This document shows, one piece after another, positions 14,577 to 21,421 of a DNA stretch of 64,000 bases. Within the stretch, counting starts at the first letter, position 1, and every line of letters begins with the position of its first letter. The stretch is from a virus. The notes below the pieces were generated by a model, which saw only the letters and a program-made list of their open reading frames with translations, was not told the DNA's origin and did not search any database. The position numbers and the translations under genes are program-made. The stretch spans positions 1 through 64,000 of IMG/VR virus record IMGVR_UViG_3300027730_001702. One strand, 5' to 3'.

Positions 14577-15572
14577 TTATATATTAGCTGTATCGCCAGA
14601 AAATATTATTTCACAATATTTTTTTAATTTTTTTGAAATAAACTCTTTCATGTCTTTGAAGTCGTCAAATTTTATAAAATTTGTGTTTTCTTTCTTATTA
14701 TCAAACTTAATTTTAAATATTTTTAATTTCTCTAGAATATCACATTTATTAATAATTAGCCTTGTCACTCCAGATTTTTTAATTGCGTATTCTAATTTAG
14801 TTAAATCTAACCAGTTGGCTATCCTTTTTCTTCCTGTGGTTGTGCCATATTCTTTCCCCACTTCTATAACTTGATTAAGTTCATTATCTAGTAGTAATGA
14901 TTCTGGAAATAATGGATCTACTCCGCTTTTAGTATCATATATTTTAGCAACACCAATAATGTCTCTTATCTTTTTAGGACTAAAGCCCAATGAGCAAGCA
15001 GAGTAAGGTAATGTTTCGCTGCTTGTTACATATGGATAATTTCCATAATTTAAATCTAACCAAAAACTTTGAGCGCCTTCACAAAGTATGTTTCCATTAA
15101 GCTCGCCATCCCAAATATATTTTTTATCTAAATAATATTTAGCCAGTTTTCCTGTTCTTAATGCTTTATCTGCATAACATGGTGCAATTCCTTGTCCAGT
15201 TGTCCCTAGTTTAGGTTTTAAAAATTTAAGATCATATTCAATGTGTCTTTGAGTAATGATATGAGCTTTTGGGCTAACTTTAATTAAAGAAGTATCAAAA
15301 CCTTCGTTATCTAAGTACTCTATTTCGTCAAAAAATTTATCAATATTAATGACACAATTTGGACCTATTATGCTAGTTTTATTTTGGAAAACTCCGCAAG
15401 GAATAATATGAGTTTTATATTTTTTATCATTAATATAAACTGTATGCCCTGCGTTTGGCCCACCATTCCAACGACAAACGATATCATAATTTTTAGATAT
15501 TGCATTACTTATCTTGCCTTTTCCTTCATCTCCCCAACATAAACCAAAAATAACATCAACTGCTTTTATCAT
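14577..15572 (-). CDS. purA: Adenylosuccinate synthetase family protein, copy 1
   Basis: The 331-residue protein has the PurA signatures: GLCWGDEGKGK (catalytic Asp15), WNGGPNAGHTVY (catalytic His43), LGTTGQGIAPCYADKALR and the aspartate loop TTTGRKRIANWLD near residue 243. PurA joins aspartate to IMP with GTP to give adenylosuccinate. Bacterial PurA is about 430 residues, so this is the short form seen in phages and archaea. The catalytic Asp is retained, unlike the PurZ enzymes of 2-aminoadenine phages. It overlaps the SEC-C-like gene and lies downstream of guaB/guaC. A paralogue lies at 25828. Confidence 0.9.
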   Translation of the reverse strand: MIKAVDVIFGLCWGDEGKGKISNAISKNYDIVCRWNGGPNAGHTVYINDKKYKTHIIPCGVFQNKTSIIGPNCVINIDKFFDEIEYLDNEGFDTSLIKVSPKAHIITQRHIEYDLKFLKPKLGTTGQGIAPCYADKALRTGKLAKYYLDKKYIWDGELNGNILCEGAQSFWLDLNYGNYPYVTSSETLPYSACSLGFSPKKIRDIIGVAKIYDTKSGVDPLFPESLLLDNELNQVIEVGKEYGTTTGRKRIANWLDLTKLEYAIKKSGVTRLIINKCDILEKLKIFKIKFDNKKENTNFIKFDDFKDMKEFISKKLKKYCEIIFSGDTANI

Positions 15573-15798
15573 CTTTAGGTTTTTCTCTTAACTCATTAAC
15601 GTAATTTTCTAAATTTTCTTTTGCTTTATTGCAAAAATCCTGTCCAGAAGCACCACAGCAATTCTTAAATTTTTTTAATGATAATGGGCACATACTATTT
15701 CTAGATATTTTTGGTAATACTCTTACGACTGGAGAAAATGGAGTTGCCCTCGCGTAAGGATTATGATTTAATGAAATTTTATTAGATTCTTGTTCCAT
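15556..15798 (-). CDS. SEC-C-like zinc-binding small protein, copy 1
   Basis: The 80-residue protein has SRNSMCPLSLKKFKNCCGA, a SEC-C-type zinc knuckle (normally RN-CPCGSGKKYKNCCG) in which the second Cys of the first pair is replaced. A conserved upstream piece, YARATPFSPVVRVLPKI, recurs in the paralogue at 27375 (YARATEFSPIVRIYPKI). SEC-C modules bind zinc and mediate protein contacts. It overlaps purA by 17 bases and lies downstream of an exported-protein gene. Role unknown. Confidence 0.7.
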   Translation of the reverse strand: MEQESNKISLNHNPYARATPFSPVVRVLPKISRNSMCPLSLKKFKNCCGASGQDFCNKAKENLENYVNELREKPKDDKSS

Positions 15799-15803
15799 AT
15801 TTT

Positions 15804-16190
15804 TTATCTCGCTGGTTGTGGTTTTGGTCTTAACTGATTATACATTTGATTGTATTTATTCACATCTTCAATTTTATTAGCATCCATAATAAGGAAAGCT
15901 TTTTGACCTAATCTAAAATTTTCATTTTCCTTCGCAGAAATGACTCCTTGCATTCTTGATCTTAATTTCGAATCTTGTGTTAATGATAGACTATTTTTTT
16001 GCTCTTGCAATAATTTGTTGTATCTTTTATTAGATTCTATTTGAGTCTTAACAATATGATATTCTGCTCCGCGAGTTACATCATCGTACTTCTGATAAGT
16101 CGTTTGAGCTTTAGAGCCAGAGATAGTTATAATTAAAGCTAAAATAGCTAAAATAATTGATTTAATATTTTTATAATTTACCATGTGCAA
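15804..16190 (-). CDS. Exported protein with signal peptide
   Basis: The N-terminus (start at 16190, or more likely 16184: MVNYKNIKSI...) is a Sec signal peptide with core ILAILALIITISGSKA and a probable cut before QTTYQK. The mature part is a charged, mostly helical domain (YHIVKTQIESNKRYNKLLQEQ) with a proline-rich end. Its start overlaps the end of the guaB-like gene. It probably acts in the periplasm; function unknown. Confidence 0.65.
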   Translation of the reverse strand: MHMVNYKNIKSIILAILALIITISGSKAQTTYQKYDDVTRGAEYHIVKTQIESNKRYNKLLQEQKNSLSLTQDSKLRSRMQGVISAKENENFRLGQKAFLIMDANKIEDVNKYNQMYNQLRPKPQPAR

Positions 16191-17271
16191 ATCCCTCGTA
16201 CATGCTATTAGGACTATTTTTAACTGCTGTAATTTTATCTGTCCATAATCCTCCTCGCATATCTTTCATATTTCTAAAGCCTAAATAACTCATCGCGCTT
16301 CTTAAGCCGTTAGCAAAATCATAAACTATATCTTCTATTGATTTATCAAATAGTGGGATTAAAGTGTTATCTCCTTCTACAAATAAATTCTTTTTTGTTC
16401 CATCATGGAGTTCGTAATCTTCTACTACATCTTTACTAGCCATTCCTCTGTACTTTGCATATCTTATTCCATTTTTTTCAATTATATCTTCTTCATCAAC
16501 TATATCTGATAATCCAGCGAAAATTCTTCCACAAATAACTGCGTCACAGCCACTTGCTATAGCTTTAACTAAATCTTTCGGATATCGAATACCTCCGTCA
16601 GCTAAAATACTCGGTCTATGTTCTGGATTTGGTTTATCTTGCTTAAATAAATCTACTTGAGAAAGTTCCCAATTTCTTACGGCTTTCCAAGCGTAATAAT
16701 TTCCAGTTAAACTTGGGCAACCTATTCCTGTTTTGACTTGAGTTAAACACATTGATCCTGGACCGATTAAATGTCTAAATCCATCCGCTTTTAAATTAGC
16801 TAGTCTATAAACGCTTTCTTTTGTTAATGTATTACCAACAATAATGTCTTGAGAAAATCCAGCTGTTTTAAACCACCTAAGAAAATCTTCTACATTTTTA
16901 GCTAAACCATTTGCTGTATCAAGAAAATAAATATCAGTATAAGTACTTGTCTGTCTTATTCTTTCTTCGGCATCTTTTAATCCAATTGCGTTTATAGAAA
17001 ATCCGCTTTCATCTTTAATTGTTTTAGATTTAGATCTTTGATCATCGATACTCATAAATCGATGCAGTACTCCAGCCGCGCCAATTTTATTCATTTTGAT
17101 ACAAGATTTAACAGTTGATACTGTATCCATTGGAGATAATATCAATGGAATTTTTATATAGTTTTTTCTTGAAATCTTTGCTGTTGTATCTATTTCTTTT
17201 CTAGACGAAATGTCTGAAAAATTTGGTAGTAGTGATATATCGTCGTAACTTAAAGCTTCAACAAATCTCAT
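16171..17271 (-). CDS. IMP dehydrogenase / GMP reductase family enzyme
   Basis: The 366-residue TIM barrel has LSYDDISLLPNFSDI, SPMDTV, the catalytic-loop segment GPGSMCLTQVKTGIGCP (Cys nucleophile), ILADGGIRYPKDLVKA, CGRIFAG and YRGMASK. There is no CBS insert, and the length and KTGIG loop are closer to GMP reductase (GuaC) than to ordinary IMPDH, though motifs alone leave both open. GMP reductase makes IMP from GMP; IMPDH makes XMP from IMP. Upstream of purA, the former would feed adenylate synthesis. A TTGACT-N17-TATCAT promoter fixes the start. Confidence 0.85.
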   Translation of the reverse strand: MRFVEALSYDDISLLPNFSDISSRKEIDTTAKISRKNYIKIPLILSPMDTVSTVKSCIKMNKIGAAGVLHRFMSIDDQRSKSKTIKDESGFSINAIGLKDAEERIRQTSTYTDIYFLDTANGLAKNVEDFLRWFKTAGFSQDIIVGNTLTKESVYRLANLKADGFRHLIGPGSMCLTQVKTGIGCPSLTGNYYAWKAVRNWELSQVDLFKQDKPNPEHRPSILADGGIRYPKDLVKAIASGCDAVICGRIFAGLSDIVDEEDIIEKNGIRYAKYRGMASKDVVEDYELHDGTKKNLFVEGDNTLIPLFDKSIEDIVYDFANGLRSAMSYLGFRNMKDMRGGLWTDKITAVKNSPNSMYEGFAHGKL

Positions 17272-17277
17272 TCTTAA

Positions 17278-17306
17278 ATGATAAAGCTTCTTTCTATAAA
17301 AGTCAA
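17278..17306 (-). promoter_or_regulatory. Promoter of the guaB/guaC-like operon
   Basis: Minus strand TTGACT (17301-17306), 17 bases, TATCAT (17278-17283), 6 bases to the ATG at 17271. Likely drives the guaB/C-like, exported, SEC-C and purA genes as one unit. Confidence 0.75.
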
Positions 17307-17314
17307 ATACAAAA

Positions 17315-17608
17315 TTAAATACTTTTTATTGATGTACCATCTTTTTTATTAAAATTCAAATGATCTGATTCCGAAAGACCTAAAGTGGTTTTAAATAAAA
17401 GTAAAGTATTATTATCTATATTTTGAATTTTTTCTATATATTTGTCTTCTGCATATTTTTCTCTTGTATTCTTGCTACAACCACACCCACCTAAAGACAT
17501 ATCATAAAAAGAAATAGTATCATTAAATATAGAAAATTCCTTATGTTGAGGAATTTGATTCCTTATTTCGTTTACAAATTCAGATAAATTAAGATTCTTC
17601 TCTATCAT
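17315..17608 (-). CDS. Hypothetical protein, 97 aa
   Basis: A soluble acidic/Asn-rich protein with a central GGCGCSKNTREKY segment whose paired cysteines may bind metal. It starts within the end of the upstream membrane-protein gene (20-base overlap), so the two are coupled. No family recognised. Confidence 0.6.
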   Translation of the reverse strand: MIEKNLNLSEFVNEIRNQIPQHKEFSIFNDTISFYDMSLGGCGCSKNTREKYAEDKYIEKIQNIDNNTLLLFKTTLGLSESDHLNFNKKDGTSIKSI

Positions 17609-17954
17609 GGTATTTCATTAATATTACACTTATATAATATAATATTAAAGAACCAAAAAAATTCAAAAATATTATACTATATATTGAGATAAATGGATAA
17701 CTTAGTATATTTAGCCATGTATTTAGACAAACTGGACATGATAATAGCTTGGTGAAAAAATTATTATATTCAATACTTAAAAATATAGGATATTTGACAT
17801 CTGAATATTTTTTCTTGAATTCTATATATCTATTTAGTTTTAAAAATTTATTTAAAATAGGTATTTTCGTGCCATATTCATAAAGTGCCTCTGTTTTAAA
17901 CCATATCAAAAGAACAAAAGCGTTAATAAAGATGAAATATAAATCATTAGCCAT
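17589..17954 (-). CDS. Membrane protein with CPVC motif (DUF1360-like)
   Basis: The 121-residue protein has an N-terminal hydrophobic helix, a basic middle part, the motif LLSCPVCLNTWLN and two C-terminal hydrophobic segments. A Cys-x-x-Cys followed by x-x-W between membrane helices is characteristic of DUF1360-type membrane proteins; a second example with CHECSSFW occurs at 63690-63986. It begins where dCMP deaminase ends. Function unknown. Confidence 0.6.
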   Translation of the reverse strand: MANDLYFIFINAFVLLIWFKTEALYEYGTKIPILNKFLKLNRYIEFKKKYSDVKYPIFLSIEYNNFFTKLLSCPVCLNTWLNILSYPFISIYSIIFLNFFGSLILYYISVILMKYHDREES

Positions 17955-18370
17955 TAAGCATTATACTTAATAAGATCAATATCGTAAAATTTAAATATAT
18001 CTAAAGACTTTTGATCTCGATGATATTCTTCTAGATATAATACTTTTTCAATCCCATAAGAGGCTATGCTAATTGCACATGATGAACATGGTAGTAGACT
18101 TGTGGCAATTAAATATGGTTTATCATATCTAGATATACAGGATAAAGCGTTTGTTTCAGCATGAATGACAAAAGCTCTTCTTTCATCTCTATCGTCCCAA
18201 AAAGTAATATCTATTTGTTTTTTACTTGTTAAACCGTTGTATCCTATACTTAATAGTCTCCCGTCATTATTTAATATAGCGCATCCAACTTTTTTATATA
18301 GATCTTCTGACCTTTCTGACGCTAATAAAGCAAATTTAATTGCCATATCTTCAAATGAAATTCTTTCCAT
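17954..18370 (-). CDS. dCMP deaminase (cytidine/deoxycytidylate deaminase family)
   Basis: The 138-residue protein has the zinc site HAETNALSC (His, catalytic Glu) and LLPCSSCAISIASYGI (two Cys ligands), plus VGCAILNNDGRLLSIGYNG typical of deoxycytidylate deaminases. It would convert dCMP to dUMP, the substrate of ThyX at 52471. A TTGACT/TATAAT promoter (16-base spacer) ends 6 bases before the ATG. Confidence 0.9.
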   Translation of the reverse strand: MERISFEDMAIKFALLASERSEDLYKKVGCAILNNDGRLLSIGYNGLTSKKQIDITFWDDRDERRAFVIHAETNALSCISRYDKPYLIATSLLPCSSCAISIASYGIEKVLYLEEYHRDQKSLDIFKFYDIDLIKYNA

Positions 18371-18376
18371 ATCTAA

Positions 18377-18404
18377 ATTATAAATTAATTATAAATTAAG
18401 TCAA
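18377..18404 (-). promoter_or_regulatory. Promoter of the dCMP deaminase operon
   Basis: Minus strand TTGACT (18399-18404), 16 bases, TATAAT (18377-18382), 6 bases to the ATG at 18370. It is back to back with the promoter at 18412. Confidence 0.7.
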
Positions 18405-18411
18405 TTTTAAC

Positions 18412-18440
18412 TTTACTTTTTTAAAATAAAGATGTATACT
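18412..18440 (+). promoter_or_regulatory. Promoter of the dNMP kinase/sigma operon
   Basis: TTTACT (18412-18417), 17 bases, TATACT (18435-18440), 7 bases to the ATG at 18448. The short divergent region holds two outward promoters and nothing else I can see. Confidence 0.7.
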
Positions 18441-18447
18441 TGAGCCT

Positions 18448-19041
18448 ATGATAGGTATAACAGGAGTAGCAAGATCTGGAAAAGATACATTTTATGGTAT
18501 TCTTGCTAAATATTTTGAGAACAAAAGTTTGAAAGCTAAGAGACTTGCTTTTGCAGATAATTTGAAAAAAGAACTAGGCCCATTTGTAATCGAAAAATTT
18601 AAAATAGACTTAGCGAATTGCTCAAACGAAGAAAAAGAATTAGTCCGTCCATTAATGGTTTCTTACGGTAAATGTAGGAGATCTCAAACAGAAGGTAAAT
18701 ATTGGACTTCATTATTAGATATAAAAATAAAAGAATTTAATCAAAAAAATATAATACCAATCATTACAGATGTTAGATATATAGAGTATAAAGAGGATGA
18801 ATATTCTTGGCTGAAGAATTATAATGGAATTTTAATACATTTATGCAGAAAATTAGACGATGGAAGTCTTGTGCAGCCAGCTAATATAGAAGAAAAAGCT
18901 AATGACAATAAATTAAAAGCTGTAGCAGATTTTTGTATAAGTTGGGATACTTGCCAAGACACTAATTTTTTGTATGAGTTAATGGAGAAAAATTTAGAAA
19001 AAATATATGAATTATACACAAGACATAGACTTAATAATTAA
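18448..19041 (+). CDS. Deoxynucleoside monophosphate kinase
   Basis: The 197-residue P-loop kinase starts MIGITGVARSGKDTFYGILAKY (Walker A GVARSGKDT) and continues with KRLAFADNLK and IIPIITDVRYIEY, matching the phage T4 gene 1 type of dNMP kinase that phosphorylates deoxynucleotides for replication. Its promoter leaves no leader. The next gene, the sigma factor, starts inside its last 35 bases. Confidence 0.85.
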   Translation: MIGITGVARSGKDTFYGILAKYFENKSLKAKRLAFADNLKKELGPFVIEKFKIDLANCSNEEKELVRPLMVSYGKCRRSQTEGKYWTSLLDIKIKEFNQKNIIPIITDVRYIEYKEDEYSWLKNYNGILIHLCRKLDDGSLVQPANIEEKANDNKLKAVADFCISWDTCQDTNFLYELMEKNLEKIYELYTRHRLNN

Positions 19042-19606
19042 AGTAAAAGAATCAGCTGATAATGAATCTTTAAAAGAATTGTCTAATCGACATAGCGGTA
19101 TATATAACGAAATGGTAAAAAAATACTACAGACATTTAGTAACTACTGGTCTAAATCCAAATGATATTATTTCAGATAAAATGTACATTCTATATAAATC
19201 TGCTATGAGTTTTAATCCAGATAAAAATGTAAAATTTTCTACATGGCTAGGAAATCAAGCTAGGTATTATTGCTTGAATTGTATGAATAAGAACAATCAT
19301 TTAATCGCTATGGAAAATAACGATATAAGACTTATTTTAGAAAAAAAACAAACTAACGATAGTTTCGACTCAAATCTATTAAAAGAAAAATGCGATTTAA
19401 TATTTTCAATTCTAGATAGAGTAAAAGACGACCGCTTAACTAAAATATATAAAATGAGGTATTTTTCTGGTAAAAAATTAACTCCTTGGAGTAAAATAAG
19501 CGCAAAATTAAAATTGAGTACTCAAACCGTTATTAATTTACATAATAAAGGTAAAAAACTTTTAAAAAATAAGTTGACAACTAAGAATAATATTGATATA
19601 ATCTAA
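19007..19606 (+). CDS. Phage-encoded sigma-70 family factor
   Basis: The 199-residue protein has a sigma region 2 core (MSFNPDKNVKFSTWLGNQARYYC) and a C-terminal helix-turn-helix of region 4 type (PWSKISAKLKLSTQTVINLHNKG). It lacks regions 1 and 3, like phage late factors such as T4 gp55 and small group-4 sigmas. It would redirect RNA polymerase to phage promoters; the -35-less AAGTGTAAT motif before several genes is a candidate target. The end of the gene contains the -35 and -10 of the next gene. Confidence 0.85.
   Translation: MNYTQDIDLIIKVKESADNESLKELSNRHSGIYNEMVKKYYRHLVTTGLNPNDIISDKMYILYKSAMSFNPDKNVKFSTWLGNQARYYCLNCMNKNNHLIAMENNDIRLILEKKQTNDSFDSNLLKEKCDLIFSILDRVKDDRLTKIYKMRYFSGKKLTPWSKISAKLKLSTQTVINLHNKGKKLLKNKLTTKNNIDII
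19574..19602 (+). promoter_or_regulatory. Perfect sigma-70 promoter inside the sigma gene end
   Basis: TTGACA (19574-19579), 17 bases, TATAAT (19597-19602), 9 bases to the ATG at 19612. Both hexamers are exact consensus; the box overlaps the last codons of the sigma gene. Confidence 0.85.
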
Positions 19607-19611
19607 ATACT

Positions 19612-19908
19612 ATGAATAAAATACAAACAAATAACGAAAAACAAAAATCAGATTGGTCTAAAAGAGATGTAGGCGCTCTATGGAAAAGAGAAAGCACTAA
19701 TCAAAAATATCTATCTGGTTATGTTAAGATTGATGAACTCGGTATCGAGACTGAGATTAAGATCGTAGTCTTTTCTAATAAAAACAAGAAAGACAATCTC
19801 AAAGCTCCAGATTACAGAATTTATCTATCTAAACCTGCTGAAAAGCTAGATGAAACTAAAGCCACTAGAATTGAAAAAGTAGAAGAATCTGTAGACGAAG
19901 TGCTTTAA
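19612..19908 (+). CDS. DUF736-like small protein, 98 aa
   Basis: The protein reads DWSKRDVGALWKRESTNQKYLSGYV, then an IKIVVFSNKNKK and APDYRIYLSKP segment. This resembles the DUF736 / single-stranded-DNA-binding-like small proteins seen in phages and plasmids, where GALWK, NK-K and PDYRI are conserved. A role in DNA metabolism is possible but unproven. It is expressed from an exact consensus promoter and its stop touches the next gene. Confidence 0.65.
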   Translation: MNKIQTNNEKQKSDWSKRDVGALWKRESTNQKYLSGYVKIDELGIETEIKIVVFSNKNKKDNLKAPDYRIYLSKPAEKLDETKATRIEKVEESVDEVL

Positions 19909-20993
19909 TGGATTTTAGTTTAAATTTACCAATAAACTCGGTATCTTTTGGTCAGGTATCATCATTACTCTTAAGAGAGCTATTTCTTAAAAATAAAGTA
20001 GTACCAATTAGTCCAATCGGTCAAGTAGATTTATCATCTCAAAACCTTGATAAAGACTACACCGATTGGCTACAGACCAATTTAAATCTATTTCTTTCTA
20101 AGCACTCTAGAAAAAATAAAACTTTTAAACTATGGCATATAAACGGTAGTTTAGAAAGTTTTTCAGAAAATCAAGTTTTGTTTTCATTTTATGAATTAGA
20201 CTCTCCAACTGATGTTGAGTTAAATATTGTAAAAAACAATTATAAAGTATTATTTTCATCTAAATATGCAATTGATACATTTAAAAAATATGGATGTTCT
20301 AACGTAGACTATCTGCCATTAGCATTTGATAAGTATAACTTTAAAAGACTAGAGAAAGACTATTTTCCTGATAGGATTGTATTTAATTTATTAGGTAAAT
20401 TAGAGAAAAGAAAGCATCATAAAAAGATTATCCAAACTTGGCTTAAGAAATTTGGTAATGATAGAAACTATCATCTACAATGTGCAATTTATAATCCATT
20501 TATAAAAGCAGAAGATCAGCAAAGTTTAATACATAACTCTATTTTAGAAAATAAAAATTTCTTTAATATATCTTTTTTAAATTTTATACAAAAAAATTCA
20601 GATTACAATGACCTTTTAAATAGCGCTGATATTGTATTAGGAATGAGTGGCGCAGAAGGATGGGGATTACCAGAGTTTCATTCTGTTGCAATTGGAAAAC
20701 ATTCTGTTATATTAAATGCTCACGCTTATAAGGAATGGGCTGATGATTCAAATTCTGTATTAGTAAATCCTTCTTCAAAAATTGAAGCATATGACAATAT
20801 GTTTTTTCATAAAGGGCAAATATTTAATCAAGGAAATATATATGACTTTAATGAAGATGAATTCATCGCCGCATGTGAAAAAGCTATAGAAAAAGTTAAA
20901 TCATCTAAATTAAATAAAAATGGTTTAAAATTACAAGAAGATTTCAGCTCTGAAAAATTTGCAGATAACGTATTGTCTATTATGGTAAAATAA
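19908..20993 (+). CDS. GT-B fold glycosyltransferase (family 4-like)
   Basis: The 361-residue protein has a GT-B C-terminal half: FNLLGKLEKRKHHKKIIQTW, a DIVLGMSGAEGWGLPEFHSVAIGKHSVIL sequence (the EGWGLP...E donor-site motif) and NSVLVNPSS. It may modify nucleic acid, virion or host glycans; its position next to sigma and reductase genes does not settle which. Stop and start with the previous gene overlap by one base. Confidence 0.75.
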   Translation: MDFSLNLPINSVSFGQVSSLLLRELFLKNKVVPISPIGQVDLSSQNLDKDYTDWLQTNLNLFLSKHSRKNKTFKLWHINGSLESFSENQVLFSFYELDSPTDVELNIVKNNYKVLFSSKYAIDTFKKYGCSNVDYLPLAFDKYNFKRLEKDYFPDRIVFNLLGKLEKRKHHKKIIQTWLKKFGNDRNYHLQCAIYNPFIKAEDQQSLIHNSILENKNFFNISFLNFIQKNSDYNDLLNSADIVLGMSGAEGWGLPEFHSVAIGKHSVILNAHAYKEWADDSNSVLVNPSSKIEAYDNMFFHKGQIFNQGNIYDFNEDEFIAACEKAIEKVKSSKLNKNGLKLQEDFSSEKFADNVLSIMVK

Positions 20994-20994
20994 T

Positions 20995-21345
20995 ATGCCA
21001 GAATATTTATATGAACATCCAAAATCTAAAGAGATTATTAGTATAATACAAAGCGTTCACGATGAGCATGAATTTTTTGATAAAAAAGGTATTAAATGGA
21101 ATAGAGTGTTTACTGCTCCAGAATTGAATACTCAAGATAAATTAACGGAACAATCTAGTGAAAATGATTTTGCTAGAGTAACTAAAAATCAAAAAGGAAA
21201 TGTAGGAGATCTTTGGGATAGAAGCTCTGAACTATCGGATAAACGTAAAAAAATTTATGGCGAAGATCCAGTAAAGAAAAAATATTTTAATGATTGGTCT
21301 AAAAAAAGAAAAGGCAAAGTACACCCCAAAAGTCGTTCAGAGTAA
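20995..21345 (+). CDS. Hypothetical protein, 116 aa
   Basis: The opening MPEYLYEHPKSKEIISIIQSV and KKGIKWNRVFTAPEL resemble phage FmdB-type zinc-ribbon proteins but the cysteines are absent, so it may be a degenerate ribbon. The C-terminal half is highly charged (KRKKIYGEDPVKKKYFNDWSKKRKGK). It begins 1 base after the glycosyltransferase stop. Function unknown. Confidence 0.6.
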   Translation: MPEYLYEHPKSKEIISIIQSVHDEHEFFDKKGIKWNRVFTAPELNTQDKLTEQSSENDFARVTKNQKGNVGDLWDRSSELSDKRKKIYGEDPVKKKYFNDWSKKRKGKVHPKSRSE

Positions 21346-21396
21346 ATTGTTTATAATATTTTAGAATTTTCTTTCTTTATATTTAAAAAGATGTAA

Positions 21397-21419
21397 TATA
21401 GAGTCTCCTCAACTCTATA
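21397..21419 (+). promoter_or_regulatory. Hairpin just upstream of nrdA
   Basis: TATAGAGT (21397-21404) pairs perfectly with ACTCTATA (21412-21419) around the loop CTCCTCA and ends 2 bases before the nrdA ATG. A TGTAATAT box overlaps its left end. There is no U-run, so it is more likely a translational operator or RNA-stability element than a terminator. Confidence 0.55.
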
Positions 21420-21421
21420 AA